64,000 nucleotides of DNA from Fomitopsis serialis (lineage: Eukaryota > Basidiomycota > Agaricomycetes > Polyporales > Fomitopsidaceae): assembly GCF_022376445.1 (NCBI RefSeq), contig NW_025954981.1, positions 62,001 to 126,000 on the forward strand. Reading direction: 5' to 3'. Shown in pieces: positions 45,910 to 57,075 of the stretch (the first letter of the stretch is position 1; every line of letters starts with the position of its first letter). Both the position numbers and the translations under genes were made by a program. Below the pieces are notes generated by a model. The model was not told the origin of the DNA. It ran no database searches and saw only the letters and a list, made by a program, of their open reading frames with translations.

Positions 45910-47526
45910 ATGGGGTTCTTCACTGAAGCGTACTACATGTCCGTGTTGACCAAGAGGACTTTCTTTCCGCGCAGAGATTTCAAGGCAGAGAGCGTACCTG
46001 ATCTCAGCGCGCGTGTTATAATCGTGACTGGTGCGCCCTCATCTGTCGAGTCGCTCTTGCGTTTTGACCACAGGGGATTGACTCGTGCGATGCAGGAGGA
46101 AATGTCGGGATAGGAAGAGAGACGATCAAGGTAACCCTGCGCAAACCTGCTTGTGGTTGAGAACATGGAGGCTGAGTGAGGGCGTTCCCGTCATAACAGG
46201 TTCTACTCCAACGCAATGCAAAGGTCTACATGGCGTCGCGGAACAGGGACAAAGCCGAGGCGGCCATCAAGCGCCTCAAAGACGAGACAGGACAGGACGC
46301 CATCTTCCTCGAGCTGGACTTGAGCAGCCTGGCGTCAGTCCGGAAGGCAGCGAGCGAGTTCTTGAGGTATGGCAGCCCACACACATGGCCGGGGCGGGCT
46401 TGTTGCTCACACACATATGCTTCAGCAAGGAACCGGAGTTGCATGTCTTGTTCAACAATGCGTGCGTATTTCCCCCCGTACTCTATGCCTCTGCCTCACA
46501 GGGATGATTGTCAGCGGAGTGATGGGTCCGCCTATCGACGAACTCACCGCGGAAGGCTTCGACCTCCAATTCGGCACCAATGTTATCGGTACGTGCTCTC
46601 TTCCCCAGTTCTCCCATTCAGCACAGTTCATCACCCCTCCCTAGGTCACTTCCTCTTCACGGAGCTGCTCATGCCCGCGCTCCTCGCCGGTGCCCAGAGC
46701 TCGCCTGACCACCACGCGCGCGTCATCACGACCTCCTCCTCCACCGCGATGTACGGCAAGATTGACTTCGGCTCTGTCCGCGAGGGCTCGGCCCGGCGGC
46801 GGTACTCGCAGGACGCATTGTATGCTCAGAGCAAGCTGGTGAGCTTTCGCTTTCAGTGATAGGGCAAGCGAGGATGTGGGCTGAGAGGCGCGGGCTGGTA
46901 GGCGAACGCGATCGTGGCGCACCAGGCGGCGAAGCGGTATGGAGGGAAGGGGATCGTGTCGATATCTGTGGATCCAGGTACGTACCGTCCGTCGACCGTT
47001 CCTGTCTCGCCGGCAGGGTTTGAGGTCGTGCTGACACGCGTCGACGCTTGCTACAGGGTGCATCGCGACCGAGCTCCAGCGGTACTCCCTCAGCTTGCCC
47101 GGCCTTCGGGGCCCTAAACAAGGTCATCGTACGTCACCTTCTGCATCCTCTCTCAGTGAGTGGTCTCTGACCATGATCGATGATAACGGGACACAACAAA
47201 TGGAACACGAATTGAACACATACGACGAATTCCTGGTGCAACATACGGCCACGCACTGGCAGGCAACACTGTTGCTCCGCCCTGCGCCCTTCGGCGCGCT
47301 CACCCAGCTCTGGGCGGGCACCACACCCGAGGCGATCGAGCACAACGGCAAGGTGCGTACGCGCACGCACACCCGGCCCCTTTCTTGAGGCACTGTGTGC
47401 TGACTGGCGCACGTACAGTACGCGATCCCGACGGCACGGATTGGCCCCTGCAGGGCGGAGGCGTACGACGACGAGCTGGGCCAGAAGATGTGGACCTTCC
47501 TGGAGAACAGTGTCAAGGAGGCATAG
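45910..47526 (+). CDS. Short-chain dehydrogenase/reductase (retinol-dehydrogenase-like)
   Basis: Spliced gene starting MGFFTEAYYMSVLTKRTFFP. The NAD(P)-binding motif TGGNVGIGRETIK forms across an intron (GT at 46030, AG before GAAATGTCGG). Then come VYMASRNRDKAEAAIKRL, the D-x-S element LELDLSSLASVRKA, NNAG across an intron (LFNNA|GMIVSG), ITTSSS with the catalytic serine region, and YAQSK with the catalytic Tyr and Lys. C-terminal parts read VSISVDPG, CIATELQRYSLSLPGL, FGALTQLWAGTTPEA and, last, MWTFLENSVKEA. All SDR catalytic residues are present. Fungal relatives include light-induced and retinol-dehydrogenase-like SDRs; substrate unknown. It converges with the AA9 gene, the stops being about 117 bp apart. 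Confidence 0.92.
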
Positions 47527-47643
47527 GAGAGCTGGATATTATACCAGACCGCGAACATTCTGGACTCTTCTGCGATAGCCCTGTCAGTTATGCATCTCTA
47601 GACATAACATCTGCGTGAGCCGTAAAGGGTAAAAGCTATGCAC

Positions 47644-49164
47644 CTAGTGCGCGATCCTGCCCATGACTCTGCTATGCCCATGCCGCGCCCGCCGCTCAAG
47701 CATTTCAGGTTGCATAGGCGTAGCGTCCACCATCGGAATCCATAGCTGCGCCTGGCCATCTTCAGATGAAGCGAGACCAGGAACTGGAGTGGGGGACACG
47801 GGTACTGGGGCCAGCGGTGCTTCTCCGAGACCTGTGGGAAGCGGCGCGGTGATAGGCACGGAGCTTGGGGTGCTCATGGAGCTTTGCGTGGACTCCTGGG
47901 GGAGTGGATAGATGGGAGGCAAGGGCGCTGAGGGTACGTCATCCACGTTGTCCGAAGGCTCGGGTTCAAATGAGGTTGGAGGCGTGGATGGGGCTGGAGA
48001 CGTCGATGAGGCTGGAGATATAGGTGATGTCGGGGGTGTGTACGAAGCCAGAGGGGCGGATGAAGCTGCAGGCATGGCAAAGGTACCGTTCGTCTCGTCC
48101 AGGCTCCTTGCGTCCACGAACGTCGCCAGCGAAGGACCCGGGATCTCGTACGGTGTGTCCGGGTCCGTGTACGCCTATCCCCGCACACCGAGTTAGCACT
48201 GCCACAAGGAGCGCGACAGGGGACACGCTGGGAACAGACTCACATCGACGAGGACCCCCGGGTCAGTCTCGTTATACGCCCCTGGGAACCGGACAGTACT
48301 GTTCGGCGCAGGTACCTCCGTCCCGTTCCCGAGTATTCGGAGCTGCGTGCAGGACGGGAAGAACTCGGCGCCGCCGGGCGACATCGCGTTTTGCAAGCCA
48401 ATAAGCTGGGTCGTCGTGTACCGATGGATTAGCCAGCCGGTGCAGATCAGGTTACTTACTCTCGCATGCTCACCTCATTCCGCATGAGGTACGCCCCCTG
48501 CGTGAGACCCTCGGGGATCGTCACGTTGTAGCTGTCGCCCTCCACTATCCATCCAGTCAGTCATAGAGGCGTGAAGAACGAGGTGGAAGCGTACTGATGA
48601 GCTGCTGAACCCACGACGCGCCGTCCGCCCGCTTCGCGTCCTCCGTGATCTTGAACCACTCCGCGGCGGATGCGTTGAAGCCCGCGCAGGTGGTCACGTT
48701 CAGGCAGGAGGCCATGTACGTTAGGACCGGCCCGACTTCGTGGGGCCACTGAGGAAGGACGTCCGTGTGTAGAGACCATACGTCAGTATCGAGCGCCCAT
48801 TGCGTGAATGACTGGGACACGCACGTTCCCGCCTCCTCCAGACACCCACGTAAAGTTCACCGCACTGCCCGGGTAGGCAGGGGCGTCGAGGGCAGCGTTG
48901 ACCGCGCCGAGCCCGCAGGCGAGGTCAGGACTGGACACGTTTGTCACCGGGCTGTTGGACGATACCGTCCGGATCGGGCTGGCCACTACGAATATGCGTG
49001 TCAGAACACTCGCGGTGAGGAGAAGTGGGTACTGCACCTGTGTAGTGGCCTGGTGCGTTTCCGGGGTAGACCGTACCGTCGACGGTGACGTTGCTGACGT
49101 AGCCGTGGGCGTGGACGTGCGAGGCGAGACTGATGAAGGTAGTCACGTAGAGAGTTAGCAACAT
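47644..49164 (-). CDS. AA9-type lytic polysaccharide monooxygenase with altered copper-site signature
   Basis: Minus-strand spliced gene starting at ATG 49164. A 19-residue signal peptide ending SHVHA precedes mature His1 (HGYVSNVTVDG), the copper-binding N terminus of AA9. Then SPDLACG, the second histidine in NWPHEVGPVLTYMASC (about mature 80), EGDSYNVTIPEGLTQGAYLM, and the C-terminal AA9 core RFPGAYNETDPGVLVD and TPYEIPGPS. Canonical AA9 has RHE...H-x8-Q-x-Y here; this protein reads MRNELIGLQNAMSPGGAEFF, i.e. N151, Q157, E166 and F168 in mature numbering, with spacing kept. A Ser/Pro/Thr-rich tail of about 150 residues follows, ending RRARHGHSRVMGRIAH; no CBM1. AA9 enzymes oxidatively cleave cellulose and related glucans. 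The altered site makes classical activity uncertain. Confidence 0.88.
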
Positions 49165-49246
49165 TAGAGAATGATACGCAATGTGCAAAATGGAGAAGAT
49201 GATGGTTCGCGCAGCGACACCTGAGGGTACGTGCGACGCTGGATGT

Positions 49247-49255
49247 CCTTATAAT
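49247..49255 (-). promoter_or_regulatory. TATA-like box of the AA9 gene
   Basis: ATTATAAGG about 85 nt upstream of the start codon at 49164. Confidence 0.4.
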
Positions 49256-49264
49256 GCCGGTTTT

Positions 49265-49638
49265 GCAGAAGTGTCTGGGGTTGCCTTATGTTTCAGACTG
49301 AGAAGACGTGATGTGACTGCACTCAAGCGCAAGCTCCCTTCGCGGGATCGTCGCTAGTCAAGAATCGAATGTGTTGTCAGTCCAGAGTCCAGTCTCGAAT
49401 CCGACACCAAAACACTCACGTATGTGACCATCGCCGCCCCTTGACATCTGAGCACCATTCACCCAAGGACCCGCGCGCCAGATTGGAACGAAAGATGACC
49501 AGGCGTATACTTTTACGTTGGCTGTATGCTACAGTGCGAACGACGGGGTGGATGAATCATGACATGATGACAGCTAGGGCGAACAACATAGGACTCTCGA
49601 CGACAGAATGGACATGCAAATCGACTTTCGACGGGCGA
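49265..49638. other. Intergenic between AA9 and CFIm25
   Basis: Both genes are on the minus strand. The promoter of the AA9 gene lies here; no other gene seen. Confidence 0.4.
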
Positions 49639-50725
<1,087 letters not shown>

Positions 50726-51623
50726 CTTCTGTTCTAATAGACCAGGCGGCAGAAGGAGAGGAAAAAGGGAGTTGTGCGACTTGTATGGGATGAGTAGACG
50801 GGACAGTGAGAACGCCTGTCACGGTCTTGCGCGTGTCACATCCTGACACGTCGCGTCACAACGTCACACCTTGAGATCGCAACCGTGACCCAGTGCGGCT
50901 CTCTCGCTTTCATCCTTGCTCAACGACTGTGCCAGTGTGCGCAGAACACTGCATCGCGGCAGATATGCTATGGCTCTCGCCCGCGTCGCTCTGTATTGCC
51001 TTTTGCGCGTCAGGGGCTGCCCCGAAAGGTACACTGGCAACTAAGCTACCGATTTACTCCAGCACCAGTTTAGGAGGCTTGCCATCGTACGGACAAAAGT
51101 TCAGAGGCAATACTTGACCTTGGAATGGCCTACATTTATGTCGTTCTGTAGTCTGTGCTCTCACTGCCCAATACAGTTGCGCGAGAGGCTTCGTGTGGTA
51201 TCCGGAGGCCTTGCGGGACCCTCCGCTTTCATCTCACTCGCTCTGGGTTCTACCTCACATCAAGCAATCTCGGTGACTCTGGCGTTCTCACAGGCCCCGC
51301 GATCTACCCGGAACACCACTGCCTAACGTAGACTACCACTTCTCGACGCTCTTGAAGCCCCCGCTCGCTCGCGCGGCCGCCTGCGAACCACGTCGCCTGA
51401 CGTGCTCTCGCGCTCAAACACCTCCGCGCATATAGCCCGCTCCAAATGCGTCGGACAATCTTCCATCTGCGTCTGCTCCTGTGCACGCTGTTTCCGGTCT
51501 TGGTACGCCCCCCACGTCTGTTTTCCGACCCGTCTCCCCTTCGCGTGTCGTTCTTGCACGCAGTCCTTCGCATTCGCACACCCTCACGCGTTCTCCAGAT
51601 CCGTCGCCCTCGCACGCTCCGTG
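50726..51623. other. Intergenic; no gene recognised
   Basis: About 900 nt upstream of CFIm25. A minus-strand frame of 115 codons (51304-51651) is Arg-rich without motifs and is judged accidental. Confidence 0.35.
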
Positions 51624-51906
51624 ATGACGACGCGCGTCGATATTCCATCACTCACCTCGCTGATTGATGCGATGTCGGTGACGACGTGGCTTAACTGCTC
51701 TGAAGACTCGTTCACGGTGTGACAAGCGCCAAACGGAGGAAAGGTACTCTCGGTCAGCTACTCTCTGGTGGAATGAACATCGCGAGGACCTGAAGGCTAT
51801 GTCTCCCTGGGATGACTTCGCAAAACGCGTTCTCGAACGCTTCAAGCTTGCTGGCTGGCGTAACTCAAACCCCTGCATGGCTAGTGCTGTATCATGCCCC
51901 TACTAA
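51624..51906 (+). pseudogene. Retrotransposon gag-like fragment with a frameshift
   Basis: From ATG 51624 the frame reads MTTRVDIPSLTSLIDAMSVT and WLNCSEDSFT, then stops. Shifting one base near 51718 gives an open continuation RYSRSATLWWNEHREDLKAM and SPWDDFAKRVLERFKLAG up to TAA at 51906. The WW...ALK/DLK...W-DDF...RF pattern resembles the Gag-like proteins common in basidiomycete genomes (Ty3-type and domesticated relatives). No protease or RT follows. It is most likely a short decayed remnant; a sequencing error is possible. Confidence 0.4.
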
Positions 51907-52969
51907 TGTGCCGGCCACGAAATGGTGAGTTCCTTGTGAATTGATGTGGATGAAATATGGTCGCTCATATATACGAAGCGAAGGGTTGGGTTGCCGGGCA
52001 TTGTACTGTAGCCAGTAATGCAGCGAACCTGATAAAGCCGCGCAACAGTGACACGACCTGTTTAGCTTCGCGCCCTACTGCTACGTTCACTCAGTCTCCG
52101 CACGGCTGCCTACTCAGAAATATCTCTTTGCATGCTTCTCCTGAGACTACGCCACCCAGCGCGGTTCTAGTCCGGTGGCGATGCCTCCGCGTGCACTGTG
52201 CGGCCAGGGTCACAGCGAAAGCACGTACGTTACACAGGATCATGACACGAGGCTACCGGGAGGCAAAGGCACAGTCGAAGCACATGCTTGGAGGCCAAAG
52301 CGTCCGTCTCTCAACACGTTTTCTGGCGGAGCCGCCCCTCGTCGGATCAGGGTGTACTACAAAGATCGTCCGGGCCAATCTCGGCTTGTGCAACAGTGCT
52401 TCGCTTTGGGTTCGCTAGGAGTCCATACTCCTCGGTACTCTTGTAATGTGCTCTCTCGTTTCGCTTTATAGTAGCTGGCTGACGACTGGCTTATTGTTAG
52501 ATTACGGTTGATAATCAACACAATAGAGCTTCTGACAATCGCCACTGCCTGTGGCTCCATTGAATACCTATAACGACGGTCGGTCGCGACTCAAGAGTCC
52601 TAGGACTTGGTAGAACAAGGAATAGTGTGTGGCACTGCGACCTACTTCTCCGCCGACAAGTACCGGTGTCGCCCTCCCCGAATGAGGCATGTGCGTACCA
52701 TCGGTCAGAAGTACCAAGGCGTCGCTGCCGTGCGATGACGAGTGCTCCCTTCTCGGGGGGCACCGCCACTCGCTGAGCTCGCCGCTTGCTGGAGAACACG
52801 CGTTCTTTGTTGCTCGTTTTGGGCGCTTCGCCACTGGTCAAAGCGTAGGTGCCGCAGAGCCCGCATAAAAGGGCTGCACTTTGGAACTCGGTCCCTCCAC
52901 TCCTGCATACCAGCAACCCTCTCCCGCCACTCGTCTCAGCATCAACTGTCTTCTTTGTAGCCATTGAAG
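51907..52969. other. Intergenic, promoter of the disordered-protein gene
   Basis: About 1.06 kb. A 149-codon minus-strand frame (52515-52964) overlaps the promoter and shows no motif. Confidence 0.35.
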
Positions 52970-54793
52970 ATGCCGTCCAACACTGGCAATGGTAGCAACA
53001 CTGGCGACCGCAACGCCACCAACAATAGCGGTACCAACACTAACAACAGCAACCCCGGTAACAATAACAATGGCGACGGTGGTACGCTCGCTACTGTCTA
53101 CTGCTGTGGTTGCGTCGCGTTCTGACAATTGCACGGTGCGATCGCAGACAACAACGCTGGGTTCGGCATCAACTGGAACTCCATGCTACACCCCGGGCTC
53201 CGGGACTCCGTGCTCGGGTTCCTCCGGTACACCACCAATGCACCGGCGGCAGCGCAACGCGAAGCGGCGGCGGCGCTAGACCGCTTCACCGCCGCTCACA
53301 ACCCGCAGCCTTCTGGCTCCCAGCACCCGGCCCCCCGTCGTCGATCCGAACCGCCACCGCCTTACTCGCCGCCACCACCATCGTACGCATCGATTTTCCC
53401 CAACCGCATGCCGCCGCGACCAAGTACGAGCCCTCCTTTGTCGTCTACGCCACAACACTGACTTTGATACTTGGCAGGGAGTGGCCCCAGCTCGGTCCCG
53501 ATCCCAATAGTCCGACAGCCCGACGACTCTGCGTTGCGTCGTGAGTTCGCGTTCTACGGCGAGCGCGACTTGCAGCGTGCCTTGAGGCAGAATGCAGCGG
53601 AACCTTGTATGTACCTCCATACTCGCCACCTAGTCTGCTGCTGACTGTAGCCCGCAGACGTTCCCGCTCCTGGCCCAGCTCCCGCGTCGACTTATGCTCG
53701 ACGAGCCTCGAGTGGTGCTGCGAGGCCCGCGCCAGTCCCCTCTGCAGGTCCTAGCAACGCACCGAGGCCCGCGCCGGTCCCTACTGCGGGTCCCAGCAAC
53801 GCACCGAGGCCTGCCGCCGCACCTGCCGTGCCGTCCGCTGCTGCGCCTCCAGCACCACACCCACCAGCCGCCCCGCAACCCGACGCTCCCTACGACTACG
53901 CTGCGAACGCAGCGCGGGTGTTGTCTCACCCTGATGGGGTCACGGCGCTAGTGACGATGGGCGACGCTCGCACGCTCCTCCGCCGGCTCTTCGCGACACC
54001 GGGCGGCACACAGGCGATCTTCGACGTGCTCGACGCGCAGGGCCTCGCGAACCAGCTCATGTCCACCGAGGAGGGTCTCCGCGCCATCGCCGAGGTCGCC
54101 GAACAGCGCCGCAGGGAGGCGCACGAGCTCGAGGAGCGTCTGGGTCGCATCGTGCGCGGGGTGAGGAGGACCAGTGCGTGGCGACAGGACGAAGACTGGG
54201 AGGGCGGTGTCGTACGCCCGAGGCCTGAGGGCGAGCAGCCCGCAGAGGCTGGGCCTGCCGACATCAACGAGTTCGTTGACGATGCAGACATGGCGGGCGC
54301 GGCGGACGGGGACGATACCTCCGATTCGTCCGATGCATCCTGGACGCAAGGATCGTCGAGCTCACCAGGATCGTCGGAAGCATCAGGATCGTCTGAAGCA
54401 TCCAGCTCGTCCTCGTCTTCATCGTCAAGTCGCGGTACCAAGCGCAGTCGGGAGGAAGACGACTTCCAGTCTGCGTCTGGTTGGTCGACAGAGAGCAGTA
54501 GGGCCGTGCGTCGCAGGCTCAGTGAGGATGCTGGCGAAGGCCATACGGCCGCTCCCTCCACCCGTCGCCCGTTCGTTAGGGCGCCCACTCCAGGAATAGG
54601 GCTGATACACTATCCGCCAACCGCAGACGACCTTGAGCTGCCGTCCTCGGGTGCGCCTACTCCTGACCTGGTGGAGGATACCCGATCCCCCTCGGTGACT
54701 CTCATAGAGTCGGATGACGAGGCGCCTGCTGAGCCTCCAAGACGACCGCGGCCGAAGAAGACCGGCCGCAAGCGCGGCTCTAAGGGCAAGTGA
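52970..54793 (+). CDS. Unrecognised, largely disordered nuclear-type protein
   Basis: Spliced gene starting MPSNTGNGSNTGDRN, an Asn/Gly/Thr-rich N terminus, joined by an intron ending GATCGCAG to DNNAGFGINWNSMLHPGL. Later: FLRYTTNAPAAAQREAA, a Pro-rich stretch, REFAFYGERDLQRALRQNAA, a twofold APVPxAGPSNAPRPA repeat, then the most structured part: YDYAANAARVLSHPDGVTAL, DARTLLRRLFATPGGTQAIF, QLMSTEEGLRAIAEVAEQRR and a helical EAHELEERLGRIVRG. The C terminus has a Ser run, a KRSREEDDF patch and a basic end KKTGRKRGSKGK, which suggests a nuclear protein. I do not recognise a family; it may be taxon-restricted. Confidence 0.65.
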
Positions 54794-55360
54794 AATTGAA
54801 CAGCTTTTGTGGATTGAAGTCAGAGTTACCATCGTTTATACCCGTGATACCCTAACTTATTACTCATTGGATCTCGCGCGGAACTTATCGCAGGAGTTCG
54901 CTGGACTTCATCAGAAGCTCCGGCGTGTATACCCATTATACCCTCACTGACTTTCAACTGGATCTTATCTAGAGTGGTTTGCTTGCGAAGCGTTCGTCAT
55001 ACTGGTGTACTTCTGGCTTTTGTATTGCTGTACCGAATTCTATCTTTCTTCAAGCGCTGTATCAGCATCGCAACACTTCAACATCTTTTTCCGGGCTAGT
55101 CTCTTTCGGTCAACATGGTCTTCAAGTTCTCCGAGTGCAGTACAGTATCGTACATTAAACTTCGCTACATCCACTACAATGGACAACGGTCAAGATCAGT
55201 GGACGAAGGTCTGACAGAATACTACGCCTTCCTTATCTGGCTTATCATTGCTACAGACATGACTCCGAGTCAAAGCGCTCGCTTTCATGCTCGAAGGGCC
55301 ATGTCTTTCCAACTGACATAGACCAGACTACGGCTAAGACCATTTGTTGCGCTATAGACA
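54794..55360. other. Intergenic; no gene recognised
   Basis: About 570 nt. Two similar short tracts (CCGTGATACCCTA and TATACCCATTATACCCTC near 54843 and 54930, each followed by TGGATCT) suggest a small local duplication. Confidence 0.4.
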
Positions 55361-56631
55361 ATGGCGCTCTTGGTCGTGTCGGCCAAGGATGTCGCCAAGA
55401 TCGCAACGACAGTCAATCCCCAGGAGTTGACTGATCTCATGGCACAGGTCTTCTATAGCTTGTCCAAAGCAGAGAAGTCCACTGGCGATGCCTCAGGAAT
55501 GCACCAGCCTCATCGCATCTCCGTACCTGTTACCAACCACACTGCGCTGTTCATGCCTTCGCGCATCGAGCCCTTCGGCACCGCCATCAAGGTAGTATCC
55601 GTTCCTACCTCTACGGCGCCACAAGCGGTCAGAGAGGCTGGATTACCGGGGACAACGCTTGTCCTGGACGAGACATCTGGTGCAGTCAAGGCACTTGTCA
55701 ATGCCAGACAACTGACAGCGCTCAGAAATGCAGCCGGTACGTTCATTTCGCATGGGATACGACGAGGAGTCACGACGTATTGATGTCTAGGATCACTGCT
55801 TGCTACTCGCTTGCTCCTCGTCCCCGATGCGCAGCCTCGCGAACTGGTGGCCTTCGGAGCAGGTGCTCAAATCGCTGCGCATATATCTCTCTTCCTGAAG
55901 CACTTCCCAACGATCACGTCATGCACGATCTTCAACCGCTCAGTCAATTCAAGGCTATCAAGCCTCGTCTCCACCTTGAAAGCTGAGGTCGAGGGAGTTG
56001 GCATTGGTGCAGGAATTCTGCCCAAGGACGCGCAGGACGTGGCCTTTCGCAGAGCGGTGCAAGGAGCCGATCTTATCATTACCGCCACGTCCTCGACTGC
56101 TCCGTTCTTCCCCTCCGAATACGTCAAGCCTGGGGCTCATCTGTGTCTGATTGGCTCCTACACACCGCAGATGTGAGTCAAACTCTACGTCTCATGCAGA
56201 CCTGCGCACTCAGGCTAATACGTTCTTTTCTCCGCAGGCACGAAATCGATACTGATTTGGTCAAACGCGCCGGTAAGATCATAGTCGACTCTCGCGCAGC
56301 GTGTCTGGTATGCACCCTATGCAATGCTTGGTCGACGAGAACTCACGTTTATCACGTCTTCTCGTAGGTCGAAGCCGGTGAGTTGATCACAGCAGGAGTC
56401 GGGCCATCCGACTTAGTTGAAATCGGGGAACTGGTACAACCCGACGCCAGTGGCTCAGCGTGGATCGCTCAGGACGAGCTGGTGCGCGAGGTACGAGCGG
56501 CCGGAGACGTCACAATCTTCAAGTCCGTTGGTGTTGGTGTACAGGACGTCGCCATTGCATCTGCCGTCGCGAGCAGAGCGGAGCGAGAGAACATCGGGAC
56601 GATTGTAGCAGACTACGATGGAATGTCCTGA
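55361..56631 (+). CDS. Ornithine cyclodeaminase / mu-crystallin family enzyme
   Basis: Four or more exons from ATG 55361 (MALLVVSAKDVAKIATTVNP). Motifs: ALFMPSRIEPFGTAIKVVSV, GTTLVLDETSGAVKALVNAR, LTALRNAAGSLLATRLL across an intron, the Rossmann GxGxQ in AFGAGAQIAAHISLFLK, GADLIITATSSTAPFF, KPGAHLCLIGSYTPQM joined to HEIDTDLVKRAGKIIVDSR, and TIFKSVGVGVQDVAIA. These are the dimerisation and NAD(H)-binding domains of the family. Members include ornithine cyclodeaminase (ornithine to proline plus ammonia), ketimine reductases and alanine dehydrogenase; the substrate cannot be read from the sequence. About 350 residues, normal. Converges with the coiled-coil gene at 57076. Confidence 0.92.
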
Positions 56632-56765
56632 ATAGATGGTCATAATCGAGCATAGTCCAGTATCAACAGCAGTCTATCCACATCATCATGCACTAGAAAA
56701 CTATTACGCACGGAAACCTAACAAAGCAGTAACAAGCGAACACAGCGGTATACAACGATGCAGCG

Positions 56766-56806
56766 GTCGCGAGAGACGAGAGACGAGACGAGACGAGACG
56801 TAGGAC
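56766..56806. repeat. GACGA-type microsatellite
   Basis: Imperfect run of GAGAC/GACGA units downstream of the cyclodeaminase gene, flanked by further purine-rich sequence to about 56840. The surrounding 56632-57075 holds no gene. Confidence 0.7.
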
Positions 56807-57075
56807 GAGAGGGAAGGAAAGTGTACGCTACAGTGAGACAGGCGGGGGAGAGATATAGACAGTAACAGTCAGACGTTGCCGTAGAGAGATTAGATGTCTG
56901 TGTAGTATAGCCCGATAGCCAGGGGATAGGCAAGGAAGTGGGGGAAGAAAAGCGGGGCGATCGATATAGATAGACGGAACTCTAGGTGTCGATATATAAA
57001 CGGGTATTATGCGATGCTGAAGACGTCCAGACGGTCAACAGCGCGTAGCAGTCTCAGTTATGATGTACTCACGTA

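Noticed and set aside
52515..52964. 149-codon minus-strand frame divergent from the disordered-protein gene
   Set aside because: No motif, overlaps the promoter, begins next to the plus-strand start.
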